The notes beneath the pieces were generated by a model. The model was not told the DNA's origin. It saw only the letters and a list, made by a program, of their open reading frames with translations, and made no database searches. From the NCBI GenBank assembly GCA_938023735.1, contig CALJDK010000140.1:1-50521 (forward strand): 50,521 nucleotides of DNA, in the 5' to 3' direction. This stretch comes from an uncultured Acidimicrobiales bacterium (lineage in GTDB: Bacteria > Actinomycetota > Acidimicrobiia > Acidimicrobiales > SHLQ01). Positions 32,947 to 41,611 of this stretch are shown here, piece by piece. Position 1 is the first letter of the stretch, and every line of letters begins with the position of its first letter. Made by a program: the position numbers and the translations under genes.

Positions 32947-35204
32947 CGGGCGTTTGAAGCGGCAAAGCTTGCCATGTACTCCGGCACGTCGCCGGCACTC
33001 ATTGGTCGAGCCAGAAGGAACCCTTGGGCGAGATCGCACTGCGGTCCCATTAGGGCCGAGAGCTGATCGAGTTCTTCGACTCCCTCGGCAACGACCTGAA
33101 GGCCAAGTGCTCGACCAAGCTCGACCAGTGCGTTCACAACCAGGGTGGCTTGCTCGCCGTCGGCGTTCAACGCATCGATAAAGGAGCGGTCGATCTTGAT
33201 GCAGTCGACGGGAAGCGACTGCAACTGCCCCATCGACGAGTAGCCAGTACCAAAGTCATCGAGTGCAACACGCACGCCAAGCTGGCGGATCTCTTGAAGT
33301 CGATCGATCAACTCGTGCACCTGTGACGCAAGCACGCTCTCGGTGACCTCAAGCTGAAGCGTCGAAGGCGCCACGCCAGTCTTGGCCAGCACGGCCTGAA
33401 GTTCGGAGAGGAAGTCCTTATCTTCAAGCTGCACAACCGACACGTTGACCGACATCGAGAGCGTTGGGTTGTCCATCTCTTTCTGCCACTGCGCAAGTTG
33501 CTCACATGCTTCTTCGAGTGCCCAGAGTCCGAGGCGAATGATGAGACCCGACCGCTCGCATACCGGAATGAACGTGAGCGGTGTGACGACGCCCAACGCG
33601 GCGCTGTTCCATCGCATCAGTGCCTCGAAGCCCACCGGTTCCTGACCATCGACGGTGAGGAGGGGCTGGTAAACGAGCGAGAACTCTCCCTCGCGGAACC
33701 CGGCCTCGACCTCTCGTTGCAACCGCACCTGACCAACGAGCAGGTCTTCCATTTCGGCGTCGAAGAACTCCACCCGGCCGCGGCCGCGGTTCTTTGCTTC
33801 GTACAGGGCAATGTCTGCTCGCCGGAAAAGCTCATCGGGTTCAGAGGCTGCAGCCACGGTGACCAGACCACCACTACAACCCAATGCCAGGAGCTGCCCA
33901 TCGACATCGAATGGGACCTTCAGGACCGACGACAACCGTTCGGCGGCGATGCGTCCGGCCGCAACGGTCGGTACGTCTTCAAGAATCACCGCAAACTCGT
34001 CGCCGCCGAGTCGGCCAACCATCTCGCCTTCGCGGGTGGCGTCTTTGAGCCGGCGCGCAACTTCGACGAGGAGGGCATCGCCTACCGGATGGCCGAGGGT
34101 GTCGTTGACGCCCTTGAACCCATCGAGATCGAGCAGCAGGAAGCCGGGAGTGTGGTCGTGCCGTTTGCCTCGAGCCACCGCACGGGCCAACGCCTCGTTG
34201 AGCGCCCGACGATTGGGAAGGTCGGTCAGCGAATCGCAACGAGCCTGTTCGGCGAGAAGGTCTTGTAGCTCCATCTGCTCGGTGACGTCACGGCCCGACA
34301 CCACGATGGCTCCGACCGCTGGGTTTTCGCGTTGGTCGCTCATCTTCATTTCGATGCGGCGACGTTCACCCGTTGGCATTTCGACCGGGAACACGTATGC
34401 GTCGGTTGCCTGCTCCGGGTTTTTCAATCCGTATTCGACCAGCTTTGCGTGTTCTGGGTCCATCAAGTCGAGGACATGAGACACGTTGGTGATCGTTTCA
34501 TCTGCATCGAAGAGGCGCAGCACTGCCGGTGAAAGGTACGAAAGCTCGCCGTCGTCCTCAATAACGAACAGAAAGTCCGATGAGCCGTCGGCGATGGCTT
34601 CGAAACGAGCGGTGTACCGATCGCCAATCGCGTTGGTAGCTCGGCGGTTGGTGAGCCAGAAGATATACATCATGAGAACCGAAACACCCAGCAACGAGTT
34701 GAGAGCCGCAAGCGCGGTACCGCTACTCGCCTTGTCGGTTGCCGATTGCGCATCCGCTCTTGCCACCACTTCGGCCTCACCGATCTTCCTCGAAAGCGTG
34801 GTGTACAACGCTTCGGCGTTTCTTGCCTGGATCGACGATGGGTCGAGGGCGTTCTCGGAAAGAGCCGTGCGGCGATACTGCTCGAAGACACCGAACGTGA
34901 GGTCGCTCTCGCTCTCGGAAAGGACCGTAAGTGCACCACGCAGGTTGGTTTCGAGGCTCGCGATCGTCGCGTCAACTTCGTCTCGGTCGAGCGTGGAAGA
35001 AGTCCGACCTTGCAGGTCAAAGAGTTGCAGCCGGTTCAGGTCGGCCCGAGCATCAGCCGCATGTATAAGCGCACGGTTGTTGGCTTCGGCGGTTTCGAGG
35101 AGCGATTGGATGGTTGTTACCGCCGCCACCGACGCCACCGCCACGAGCAGGAGAACAACGACCACAACCGGCATAAATCGAGTCCCCAGCCTGCGCATTG
35201 CCAC
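32943..35204 (-). CDS. Membrane-bound PAS-GGDEF-EAL c-di-GMP signalling protein
   Basis: A 753-residue two-helix membrane sensor for c-di-GMP turnover. TM1 is RFMPVVVVVLLLVAVASVAAV; a helical extracytoplasmic domain follows; TM2 is ALAALNSLLGVSVLMMYIFWL. A PAS domain (FEAIADGSSDFLFVIEDDGELSYLSPA) comes next. The GGDEF domain has LTDLPNRRALNE and RLGGDEFAVILEDV with the intact G-G-D-E-F active site. The EAL domain begins LVYQPLLTVDGQEPVGFEALMRW, with metal-binding residues MSVNVSVVQL, LEVTESVL, DDFGTGYSSM and IKIDRSF, and ends VVAEGVEE, so both synthase and phosphodiesterase activity are possible. Start is GTG 35204, or ATG 35198. The glycan synthase with its PilZ domain is a possible downstream target, by inference. 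Confidence 0.93.
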   Translation of the reverse strand: MAMRRLGTRFMPVVVVVLLLVAVASVAAVTTIQSLLETAEANNRALIHAADARADLNRLQLFDLQGRTSSTLDRDEVDATIASLETNLRGALTVLSESESDLTFGVFEQYRRTALSENALDPSSIQARNAEALYTTLSRKIGEAEVVARADAQSATDKASSGTALAALNSLLGVSVLMMYIFWLTNRRATNAIGDRYTARFEAIADGSSDFLFVIEDDGELSYLSPAVLRLFDADETITNVSHVLDLMDPEHAKLVEYGLKNPEQATDAYVFPVEMPTGERRRIEMKMSDQRENPAVGAIVVSGRDVTEQMELQDLLAEQARCDSLTDLPNRRALNEALARAVARGKRHDHTPGFLLLDLDGFKGVNDTLGHPVGDALLVEVARRLKDATREGEMVGRLGGDEFAVILEDVPTVAAGRIAAERLSSVLKVPFDVDGQLLALGCSGGLVTVAAASEPDELFRRADIALYEAKNRGRGRVEFFDAEMEDLLVGQVRLQREVEAGFREGEFSLVYQPLLTVDGQEPVGFEALMRWNSAALGVVTPLTFIPVCERSGLIIRLGLWALEEACEQLAQWQKEMDNPTLSMSVNVSVVQLEDKDFLSELQAVLAKTGVAPSTLQLEVTESVLASQVHELIDRLQEIRQLGVRVALDDFGTGYSSMGQLQSLPVDCIKIDRSFIDALNADGEQATLVVNALVELGRALGLQVVAEGVEELDQLSALMGPQCDLAQGFLLARPMSAGDVPEYMASFAASNAR

Positions 35205-35295
35205 GACAATCCATCGTCAAACAGCGTTCGACTTCAAGTCCAACAGTCGCGATTCTTTCATCGTTGGCCGGCCCGAACGTTCTATGGTTAGCCCG

Positions 35296-36336
35296 ATGAG
35301 TTCACTCGAAACCGACGATGCCGCATTCATTCGGTCGCTGCCCAAAGCCGAGCTTCATATGCATATCGAGGGTTCACTCGAGCCCGAGCTGTTGTTCGCA
35401 ATTGCCGAACGTAACGGCATTTCCCTGCCCTACGCCGATGTCGAAGCGTTGCGAGCTGCCTATTCTTTCGCTGATCTGCAGTCGTTTCTGGACCTGTACT
35501 ACCAGGGCGCCGACGTGCTTCGCACCGAGGATGACTTTGCCGACCTGATGGCCGCCTACCTTGAGCGTGCCCATGCCGATGGGGTGCGTCGGGTCGAAAT
35601 GTTCTTCGATCCTCAAACCCACACCGAGCGAGGCGTCGGGTTCGACGTATTTATGCCGGGGTTTCTCCGAGCGATGAATGAGGCCGCCAATCGAACCGGG
35701 ATCTCGACGGCACTGATTCTGTGCTTTCTTCGTCATCTGTCTCCCGAGTCCGCTTGGGAGACCTTTGACCAGGCCGAACAGGGCGGCTACCTCGACTCGA
35801 TTATCGGTGTTGGTCTTGATAGCGGCGAGGTCGGGAATCCGCCTGAGCAGTTTGCCGACGTGTTCGACCGGGCCGCCGAAGCAGGCCTTCACCGGGTTGC
35901 GCATGCGGGCGAAGAGGGCCCGCCGTCCTACATCTGGGGAGCGCTCGACGCGCTCGACGTGGAGCGTATCGACCATGGGGTTCGGGCCGAGGAGGACCCC
36001 GAATTGATCGCCCGTCTGCTCATCGACAAGGTGCCCCTCACCATGTGTCCGCTCTCGAACCTAGCGCTGTGTGTTGTCGACGACCTTGCCGACCACAACC
36101 TCGGCCGACTCCTCGACCAGGGGCTGATGGTCACCATCAACTCCGACGACCCGGCCTATTTCGGCGGCTACGTGGGAACGAACTACGAACAAACCGCCGA
36201 AGCCCTCGAGCTTTCCCGTGACGAGCTGGTGCAGTTGGCGCGCAACAGCATTCGGGCCAGCTTCGCAAGCGATGAGGAGAAAGACCGCTGGCTCGCCGAG
36301 ATAGCTGAACTCGATGAACTAGCCGAGAACGGGTAG
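35296..36336 (+). CDS. Adenine deaminase (adenosine deaminase-like family)
   Basis: A 346-residue zinc hydrolase of the adenosine/adenine deaminase family. LPKAELHMHIEGSLEPELLFAI is the H-x-H metal motif with E-G-S-L-E-P. VLRTEDDFADLMAAYLERA, VEMFFDPQTHTERGVGF and CFLRHLSPESAWETF match adenine deaminases of the Aah1 type rather than classical adenosine deaminase. RVAHAGEEGPPSYIWGALD carries the catalytic H-A-G-E, ERIDHGVRAEEDP the H-G region, and MVTINSDDPAYFGGYVGTNY the S-D-D-P metal/catalytic pair. It converts adenine to hypoxanthine in purine salvage, if the assignment is right. The ATG at 35296 is used; an in-frame ATG at 35284 is an equal candidate. It overlaps the converging peptidase gene by 18 bases. 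Confidence 0.88.
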   Translation: MSSLETDDAAFIRSLPKAELHMHIEGSLEPELLFAIAERNGISLPYADVEALRAAYSFADLQSFLDLYYQGADVLRTEDDFADLMAAYLERAHADGVRRVEMFFDPQTHTERGVGFDVFMPGFLRAMNEAANRTGISTALILCFLRHLSPESAWETFDQAEQGGYLDSIIGVGLDSGEVGNPPEQFADVFDRAAEAGLHRVAHAGEEGPPSYIWGALDALDVERIDHGVRAEEDPELIARLLIDKVPLTMCPLSNLALCVVDDLADHNLGRLLDQGLMVTINSDDPAYFGGYVGTNYEQTAEALELSRDELVQLARNSIRASFASDEEKDRWLAEIAELDELAENG

Positions 36337-37545
36337 CTCTGGTGCGGCCCGACGCGACAACCACTCGGCCCCGTCGGCGCGAACCACAAGATTCTCCTCG
36401 TGAACCATCATCTTGCCCGGCGCCCAGGTCATCGCAGGCTCGAGGGTAAGCACCATTCCCTCCTGAAGAACTGTGCCGTCGGTTTGGGTATTTGAAGGCC
36501 ACTCGGTCACTTGCATGCCGAGCCCGTGACCCATGCGCCCCACCGCGTTCTTGCCGGTATCGCCCGCACCCGTAGCAGCGGCCGAGGCGACGGTTGGGTC
36601 GATGACCTGCATCATTGCCGTCCAGAGGTCGCTGGTTGTGGCGCCCGGTCTGACTGCGGCGAAGCCTGCTTCGGTTGCCCGCCACACGATGTCGTAGGCC
36701 CGCTTTGCCTCGTCGTCGGCCGACCCGAAGGCAAAGTTGCGATCGAAGTCGGAGAAGTAGCCGTCGTAGACCGAGCCGGTATCGAACAGCAATAAGTCGC
36801 CGTCGCCAATTACTCGGGCGGTAGGAGCCTTGATGATGTCGTCGAAGCCGCCGGGACCCGTACTGCCGACCAGATACGGGACGTCGTCAGCGCCGCGTTG
36901 CAGCAGATCGATACGGAACTTGGCGAACGCTTGTTGTTCGGTGTCGCCCATCGAGATGAGGTCGGGAAGTCCTTCGAACGCGTCGGAGACCACACTGCAG
37001 ATATGGGCCACCTTGGCGATCTCGTTCTCGGATTTCACCATCCGCAAACCCGAGACGATATCGGTGGTGTCTACCCACGATGCGCCCACCTGGCCTCGCA
37101 CATGGTCGAAGTCGACGGCAGGCATGCGGATGTGGGTTTCTGGGCCCATCGGGCTTCCGATGATCGCCGAGTCTCCGGCCACTTCGCGAAGGGTCTCGAT
37201 CAGCAGGCTTACGCCATCGTCTGCTGGGTTGGGCGACGACCACACCCGGACATCGTCGATCCAGGTGCTGCTCATCAGCGAGTCGCCGATGCTTGGTATG
37301 ACCGCCACGGGCTTTCCGGAAGCCGGAATGACGAGGAACCACGGACGGGTTGGGCTGAGCCAGAACAGGGTTTGGAACCCGGTGAAGTACCGCACCTCGG
37401 GTTCGGTGGTGAGCAGCATTGCATCGATCCGGCGCTCGGCCATGGCCTTCTGGGCGTTTGCGGTTCGGGTTTCGAATTCCTCGACCGGAAAGCCTCGTGG
37501 CGGCGGGGTTGATGTAGATGATGCTGATGCTGATGCGGTGCTCAT
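36319..37545 (-). CDS. M24-family Xaa-Pro peptidase
   Basis: A 408-residue metallopeptidase of the creatinase/aminopeptidase P fold. The N-terminal domain has MLLTTEPEVRYFTGFQTLFWL; the C-terminal pita-bread domain has LLLFDTGSVYDGYFSDFDRNF (two metal-binding Asp), RMGHGLGMQVTEWPS (H-G-x-G) and MVLTLEPAMTW plus MMVHEENLVVR (two metal-binding Glu). All five metal ligands are in place. The subgroup with E-x-R-Y-x-T-G-F and W-L-S-P resembles ectoine hydrolase/DoeA-like or creatinase-like enzymes, so the substrate may be an amidinated or cyclic amino acid rather than a peptide. A Ser/Ala/Thr-rich leader follows the ATG at 37545. It is divergent from the papain-like protein gene by 87 bases. Confidence 0.87.
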   Translation of the reverse strand: MSTASASASSTSTPPPRGFPVEEFETRTANAQKAMAERRIDAMLLTTEPEVRYFTGFQTLFWLSPTRPWFLVIPASGKPVAVIPSIGDSLMSSTWIDDVRVWSSPNPADDGVSLLIETLREVAGDSAIIGSPMGPETHIRMPAVDFDHVRGQVGASWVDTTDIVSGLRMVKSENEIAKVAHICSVVSDAFEGLPDLISMGDTEQQAFAKFRIDLLQRGADDVPYLVGSTGPGGFDDIIKAPTARVIGDGDLLLFDTGSVYDGYFSDFDRNFAFGSADDEAKRAYDIVWRATEAGFAAVRPGATTSDLWTAMMQVIDPTVASAAATGAGDTGKNAVGRMGHGLGMQVTEWPSNTQTDGTVLQEGMVLTLEPAMTWAPGKMMVHEENLVVRADGAEWLSRRAAPELPVLG

Positions 37546-37632
37546 GTGACGCACTCCTACTCGTTTGCGCTTGTCCGGCTGAAAATCCCACGCTTGGTCT
37601 AGCAGAACTCGACCCGGCGTAAGCTCTGGTCC

Positions 37633-39495
37633 TTGCAGATTGTGCCCCCTTCCCATTTTCGCGGTGTGCTCACCGCTCTCCGCCTACAGGTACTCGACCG
37701 ATGGCCGACATCAGCGGCGACCCCGATGTTGTGGCAGGGGCTTGGGGTGGCGAAAGCGTTCAATCTTCGATGGGAGAGCGCACAGCTGCCGGCCAACAGC
37801 GCACAGCTGCCGGCCGACACTGCCTCGTGGTATGACCGAATCGATCGACTCGACGACGCGCCGCCGGCGAAGTGGCTCTACAAGCAGCGGTGCCGCAACC
37901 TTCTTCGGCACTTCGAACCCGCCGAACGATTCACGAACGTGGGCGTTGGCCCGCGACACAAGAACTCGTTTCAGGTGTCGTTGGCTGTCGACTCCTACCT
38001 TGACGGGGCTCCCGCTACTGCGATGCCGTGGACCGGCGACGACGACCCCGTCGTGGCCGTACCGATCCACCGGTTGTTCGATGGCATTGGCCCGGCAGCC
38101 CTTGCGGTTCACGCCACGCATGCCCGGGAGATTGTGTCGACCTGGGGCGAGGGCGCTAAGGGCATCATCTCGGTTCGCGATCCTCAGCATCCGACGCATC
38201 GGGTGTTCAACGTCATTGCCCAAGACGCCACCGCCAACGGGGTGCGGTTCGTCGACTACAGCGCCGTCGACCACCGCTCGCCTCAGGCCGATCAGCAGGC
38301 CGAGCATGCAGCGATGCAGCATCTTTCGGCTATCGACGAGCGCAGCGGCTTTCCCAGCATTCGGCTTTGGCGAACGGCTGACCTGCCCGGCTTTCAGAAG
38401 ATCTCATCGCAAACTCTGGCCGGCCCGCAACCGGCTGCGCGGGCCGAAATCGATCGCTATCTCTCCAGCGAAATGCCTGCGTCGGCTCGGCGGGAGACTG
38501 CGGATCGAATCTTGTTCTTCAGGGACCACAACTACACCCGATGGCTCCTTACCCAGATCAACCGAGGCGCCTGCACGTTCGATCCCCGCCAGCTCCACCA
38601 GCTCAGCTGTAACCCGGCAATCCTCATCCCCATCACCCGACTCGATTCGATTCTCTGGCATCTGGCGCTGCGTTCCACCACCACGGTGGTTGGACCAACC
38701 GTCGAGTTCAGCGTGGTCGATTCCGACGAAGTAGGCCCGCCTCTTTCCGAGCTTCTGGCCGGTCTTGGCGCACCGGGTAGTCGCCGAGACTCGCTGGTCG
38801 TTCGCCGTGGCCGCATCGATGGATTCGACAGCGCAACAGTAGGAATCGCTGCGGGTCAGCGGGTGCTCGACAGAATCGGCGACGATGCCGCTACCTACGC
38901 TCCCCCACTGCCGCCGCCGACGGGTCCCAAAGCACTTCCGCCATCGCGACGCTTCAGCTGGATCGACGCGAACCGGCCACAACGAACCGTGGCGGCGCAG
39001 GACGAACCACCGGTCGGCGCACGGAAGACCAACTGCTGGAACACGGCGGCCGCAGTAGCGAACTATCTCAGCACGGGTGCGCCTTCCACCAGCCTCCCGA
39101 TCTACGTTGCGGCGCCCTTGCGCCCCACCATTCCGGCGTACCTCTCCATGCTCGGCGTCACCGACACACCGACGTTTGTGCACGACCAACCCCAAGCGAA
39201 CGCGGTAGCGGCAGGGTGGGGGCCGAACAGTCATGGCATCGTTCTGGCCGCATGGTCGTCGATGAGCACCCACGTGTTCAACGTGGTGGTCGACGACTCG
39301 GGCATTCGTTACCTCGATGGCCACACCGCCGAAGACGGCGACTTCAACTTCGACGTTCGCTGGGAGCGGATTGGCATCGTGAAGGTCGGCGAACTCCACC
39401 CAGAATTTGTCGACGTCAGACTCGAGTGCGAGAACTTTGAAGCGGAAGTTCGGAGGGGAGCGACCAGCGAGTGCGCGAATCAGGTGCGGTGCTAG
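37633..39495 (+). CDS. Tandem papain-fold (Tox-PL-like) protein, first domain inactive
   Basis: A 620-residue protein without signal peptide or helix. Two segments align with each other. Near residue 110: NSFQVSLAVDSYLDGAPATAMP, then TWGEGAKGIISV and HRVFNVIAQ and VRFVDYS. Near residue 466: NCWNTAAAVANYLSTGAPSTSLP, then GWGPNSHGIVLA and THVFNVVVD and IRYLDGH. The second copy has a Cys468-His547-Asp562 arrangement (N-C-W-N, T-H-V-F-N-V-V, Y-L-D-G) typical of the papain-fold toxin (Tox-PL, glutamine deamidase/protease) domain; the first has Ser112 in the Cys position and a shifted His, so it is probably dead. A 100-residue region of unknown type joins them. A 21-bp tandem duplication near the N-terminus gives the S-A-Q-L-P-A repeat. 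Starts possible at TTG 37633, GTG 37642 or 37663. No delivery domain or immunity gene is obvious. Confidence 0.72.
   Translation: MQIVPPSHFRGVLTALRLQVLDRWPTSAATPMLWQGLGVAKAFNLRWESAQLPANSAQLPADTASWYDRIDRLDDAPPAKWLYKQRCRNLLRHFEPAERFTNVGVGPRHKNSFQVSLAVDSYLDGAPATAMPWTGDDDPVVAVPIHRLFDGIGPAALAVHATHAREIVSTWGEGAKGIISVRDPQHPTHRVFNVIAQDATANGVRFVDYSAVDHRSPQADQQAEHAAMQHLSAIDERSGFPSIRLWRTADLPGFQKISSQTLAGPQPAARAEIDRYLSSEMPASARRETADRILFFRDHNYTRWLLTQINRGACTFDPRQLHQLSCNPAILIPITRLDSILWHLALRSTTTVVGPTVEFSVVDSDEVGPPLSELLAGLGAPGSRRDSLVVRRGRIDGFDSATVGIAAGQRVLDRIGDDAATYAPPLPPPTGPKALPPSRRFSWIDANRPQRTVAAQDEPPVGARKTNCWNTAAAVANYLSTGAPSTSLPIYVAAPLRPTIPAYLSMLGVTDTPTFVHDQPQANAVAAGWGPNSHGIVLAAWSSMSTHVFNVVVDDSGIRYLDGHTAEDGDFNFDVRWERIGIVKVGELHPEFVDVRLECENFEAEVRRGATSECANQVRC
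37777..37818 (+). repeat. 21-bp tandem duplication in papain-like gene
   Basis: Two near-identical 21-base units (37777-37797, 37798-37818) that encode the doubled S-A-Q-L-P-A-(N/D) segment, separated by no spacer. Confidence 0.85.
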
Positions 39496-40463
39496 CTGAG
39501 CGCGTAGTTGGCGATCTGCGTGTCAGCCTCGCCTAGATCCTCGAAGTTGTCGGCGTTGCGGGCGCTCATGAACTCGCGCCACGTGAACGGCCGGTACCGT
39601 TCGGCGCCCTCGACCAACTCGGCGATGGGCTCGAGGACCGCATCGGACGGCGGGTTGTAGAAGAACGGGATACTCATACGAGTTGTGGTGGTCATCGGCA
39701 GGACCCGGTGCACGGCTGCCTGGTACTGATCGTTGCTCCACACCTGGAGCGAATCGGCCAGGTTGACCACGATGGTTCCGGGTCGAGGCGTGACATCGAT
39801 CCAACCATGTTCGGCCGACTCGGCCTGCAGACCGCCCACATCGTCCTGCAACAAAAGCGTGAGCACGCCGGGATCGGTGTGATAGCCGAGTGCCGTTTCG
39901 CCCAGGTCGGCCAACCCCTCGCGCTCGTCGACCGGAACCGGATCGCCGATGTTGTAGTGATTGAGGCGCACAGCCGAGGAAAAGCGCGACCCGCGATGCC
40001 CCTCGATAGTTTGCTCGGTCAAACCGAGTGTGTCGAGAACCAGCGAGGTGGTGCGCACCGCCAGGCCGGCAAACGCGTCGAAGAATTCGACCATGGTCTT
40101 CTGAAATGCGTCGGCATCGAAGTTTGCGTCGGAGGAGATGGGTTCTGGCCACTGATTCGGGCTGTCTGCTCCACCGCGTTCGGGATCGATGAAATCAAAG
40201 ACTTCTTTGTGATCGCGCCGACGCTTGGTGAGTTCGCGGTCGAAGTAGCCGAGCGCTCGATCTTGCGTGCGACGCACCGATTCCTTCACCGATCGGTCGG
40301 CGTCGAAAAACTGTTGGCCTTCGGCAAAGGTGCGAGCGATGAGATCGTCAAGCCCATGCCCAGTGAGCAGAAAGAAGCCGTGGTCGCGACATGCGGTATC
40401 GAGCGCCGAGGTCTCGGTTTCCGACGGGTTGGAGATATCGATGACCGGAACGTGGTCTGCCAT
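39492..40463 (-). CDS. 2-oxoglutarate/Fe(II)-dependent oxygenase (isopenicillin N synthase-like)
   Basis: A 323-residue non-heme iron oxygenase. The N-terminal DIOX_N region reads VPVIDISNP and HGFFLLTGHGLDDLI. The Fe(II) site is complete: TALGYHTDPGVLTLLLQDDVGGLQ gives His and Asp (H-x-D), QAAVHRVLPMTTTTRMSIPFFYNPP gives the distal His and the 2-oxoglutarate-binding R-x-S. These enzymes hydroxylate, desaturate or cyclise small molecules with O2. The substrate is unknown. The start ATG at 40463 is 2 bases after the SnoaL-like gene ends, so both are one transcript. The stop codon shares CTAG with that of the papain-like gene that converges on it. Confidence 0.9.
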   Translation of the reverse strand: MADHVPVIDISNPSETETSALDTACRDHGFFLLTGHGLDDLIARTFAEGQQFFDADRSVKESVRRTQDRALGYFDRELTKRRRDHKEVFDFIDPERGGADSPNQWPEPISSDANFDADAFQKTMVEFFDAFAGLAVRTTSLVLDTLGLTEQTIEGHRGSRFSSAVRLNHYNIGDPVPVDEREGLADLGETALGYHTDPGVLTLLLQDDVGGLQAESAEHGWIDVTPRPGTIVVNLADSLQVWSNDQYQAAVHRVLPMTTTTRMSIPFFYNPPSDAVLEPIAELVEGAERYRPFTWREFMSARNADNFEDLGEADTQIANYALS

Positions 40464-40465
40464 AA

Positions 40466-40936
40466 CTATCCGAGCCTTTCGAGCATTGCTTTCATCTGTT
40501 CGTGCACAATGTTCATGGCCTGCAGCGGACGAATCATGACCTTCATCTCGGTAACCATGCCATCGTCGTCGCAGGTGAAGATGTCGACGCCGTTAACGTA
40601 TTTGCCGTCCATGGTTGTCTCGAACTCGAGCATCGCATGGTGGCCTTGGATGATCTTCTTTGTGTAGCGAAATCCCTTGCCATCTGCCTCGTCGGCTTCG
40701 CGCTCTTCGCGATCCTTATTGCCACCACCCAGCGTTCCACCTGCGGCCATGAGGTACATCTTCGTGATGTCTCGCCCCTCCTGCGGAGTGAAAACCACTG
40801 GCGACATGAAGGTGACATCGGGATGTAACACCGCGTCGAGACCGCCCTCAAGTTCACCCGCCAGATGTTGATGCCAGCGCTCCATACACAGGTGAATCGG
40901 GTCGGGTAGATCGGTGGAGGCCTGCTCGGTGGTCAT
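40466..40936 (-). CDS. SnoaL-like/NTF2-fold protein
   Basis: A 156-residue protein of the NTF2-like fold. A leading helix (PIHLCMERWHQHLAGELEGGLDAVLHPDVTFMSPVVF) and alternating beta strands such as KYVNGVDIFTCDDDGMVTEMKVMIRP fit the SnoaL/nuclear transport factor 2 superfamily, which includes isomerases, hydrolases and accessory domains. Asp and His points (H-P-D-V-T-F, G-V-D-I-F) are typical but do not define an activity. It precedes the Fe(II) oxygenase by two bases, and the pair may act on the same small molecule. ATG at 40936. Confidence 0.8.
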   Translation of the reverse strand: MTTEQASTDLPDPIHLCMERWHQHLAGELEGGLDAVLHPDVTFMSPVVFTPQEGRDITKMYLMAAGGTLGGGNKDREEREADEADGKGFRYTKKIIQGHHAMLEFETTMDGKYVNGVDIFTCDDDGMVTEMKVMIRPLQAMNIVHEQMKAMLERLG

Positions 40937-41023
40937 GGCAGCAGTATCGCATGGGTCCAGAAAATATTCACGAGCGCTCTTTCAACAATTCCTTCACACT
41001 TGTCGCATGGAAAAGGCTTCTTC

Positions 41024-41578
41024 ATGGACATCGTGATCGGCGGGACCAAGGACCTCGAGAATCAGATACGGCACTGGCCAACCGCGGTTCTGTCGGCGGC
41101 CAATGGTCCAACGTCGTATCTGCCGGAGTGCGCGGTTCCGCACGAGCGACTGCTGTTGTTCTTTCGCGACACCACCGACTTCCGCGACCCGGCGTCGTTC
41201 AGCGACCGCCACGCCACGCAGTTTCTGGCGTTTGCCCACAAGTTGCTTCGCACCAGCAACGCGCAGCGGCTCATCCTCCATTGCGACGACGGCGTCGGCC
41301 GCTCGCCAGCGTTGGCTTACGGCCTTCTCGCGATGGCGTATGGCGAATCATTGGCCATCGACGAGCTGCTGAGGCTTGCACCCAGATCTGTACCGAACGC
41401 GTTGTTGGTGCGCCGACTGGCGTGGGGGCGCTCCTCGCCGAAAACTCTCTGGGCTACCTTCGAAGACGTCGCCCACGATCTCGGTTGGTTGCCCTCGACC
41501 CTGCCGAGGCTCGCCCGGCTGCCCCGAGCCAATCAGCTTGAAGCGCTGGCTCGGGTGCAACCGATGCTCGCCTCGTAA
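41024..41578 (+). CDS. Dual-specificity/tyrosine phosphatase-like protein
   Basis: A 184-residue protein with a C-x5-R phosphatase loop: RLILHCDDGVGRSPALAYGLLAMA, where H-C-D-D-G-V-G-R-S is the active-site P-loop with the nucleophilic Cys and Arg. Upstream, ERLLLFFRDTTDFRDP provides a likely general acid Asp. The C-terminal tail (VPNALLVRRLAWGR, LARLPRANQLEAL) is helical. The fold group includes dual-specificity and Cdc25/PTP-like enzymes acting on phosphotyrosine, phosphoserine or phosphoinositides; the substrate is unknown. The ATG at 41024, with AAAAGG eight bases upstream, is preferred over a TTG at 41000. It is convergent with the selenoprotein gene and divergent from the SnoaL-like gene. 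Confidence 0.82.
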   Translation: MDIVIGGTKDLENQIRHWPTAVLSAANGPTSYLPECAVPHERLLLFFRDTTDFRDPASFSDRHATQFLAFAHKLLRTSNAQRLILHCDDGVGRSPALAYGLLAMAYGESLAIDELLRLAPRSVPNALLVRRLAWGRSSPKTLWATFEDVAHDLGWLPSTLPRLARLPRANQLEALARVQPMLAS

Positions 41579-41611
41579 AACAGGGCGATAGGGCAAGAGT
41601 CGAGGGAACGT

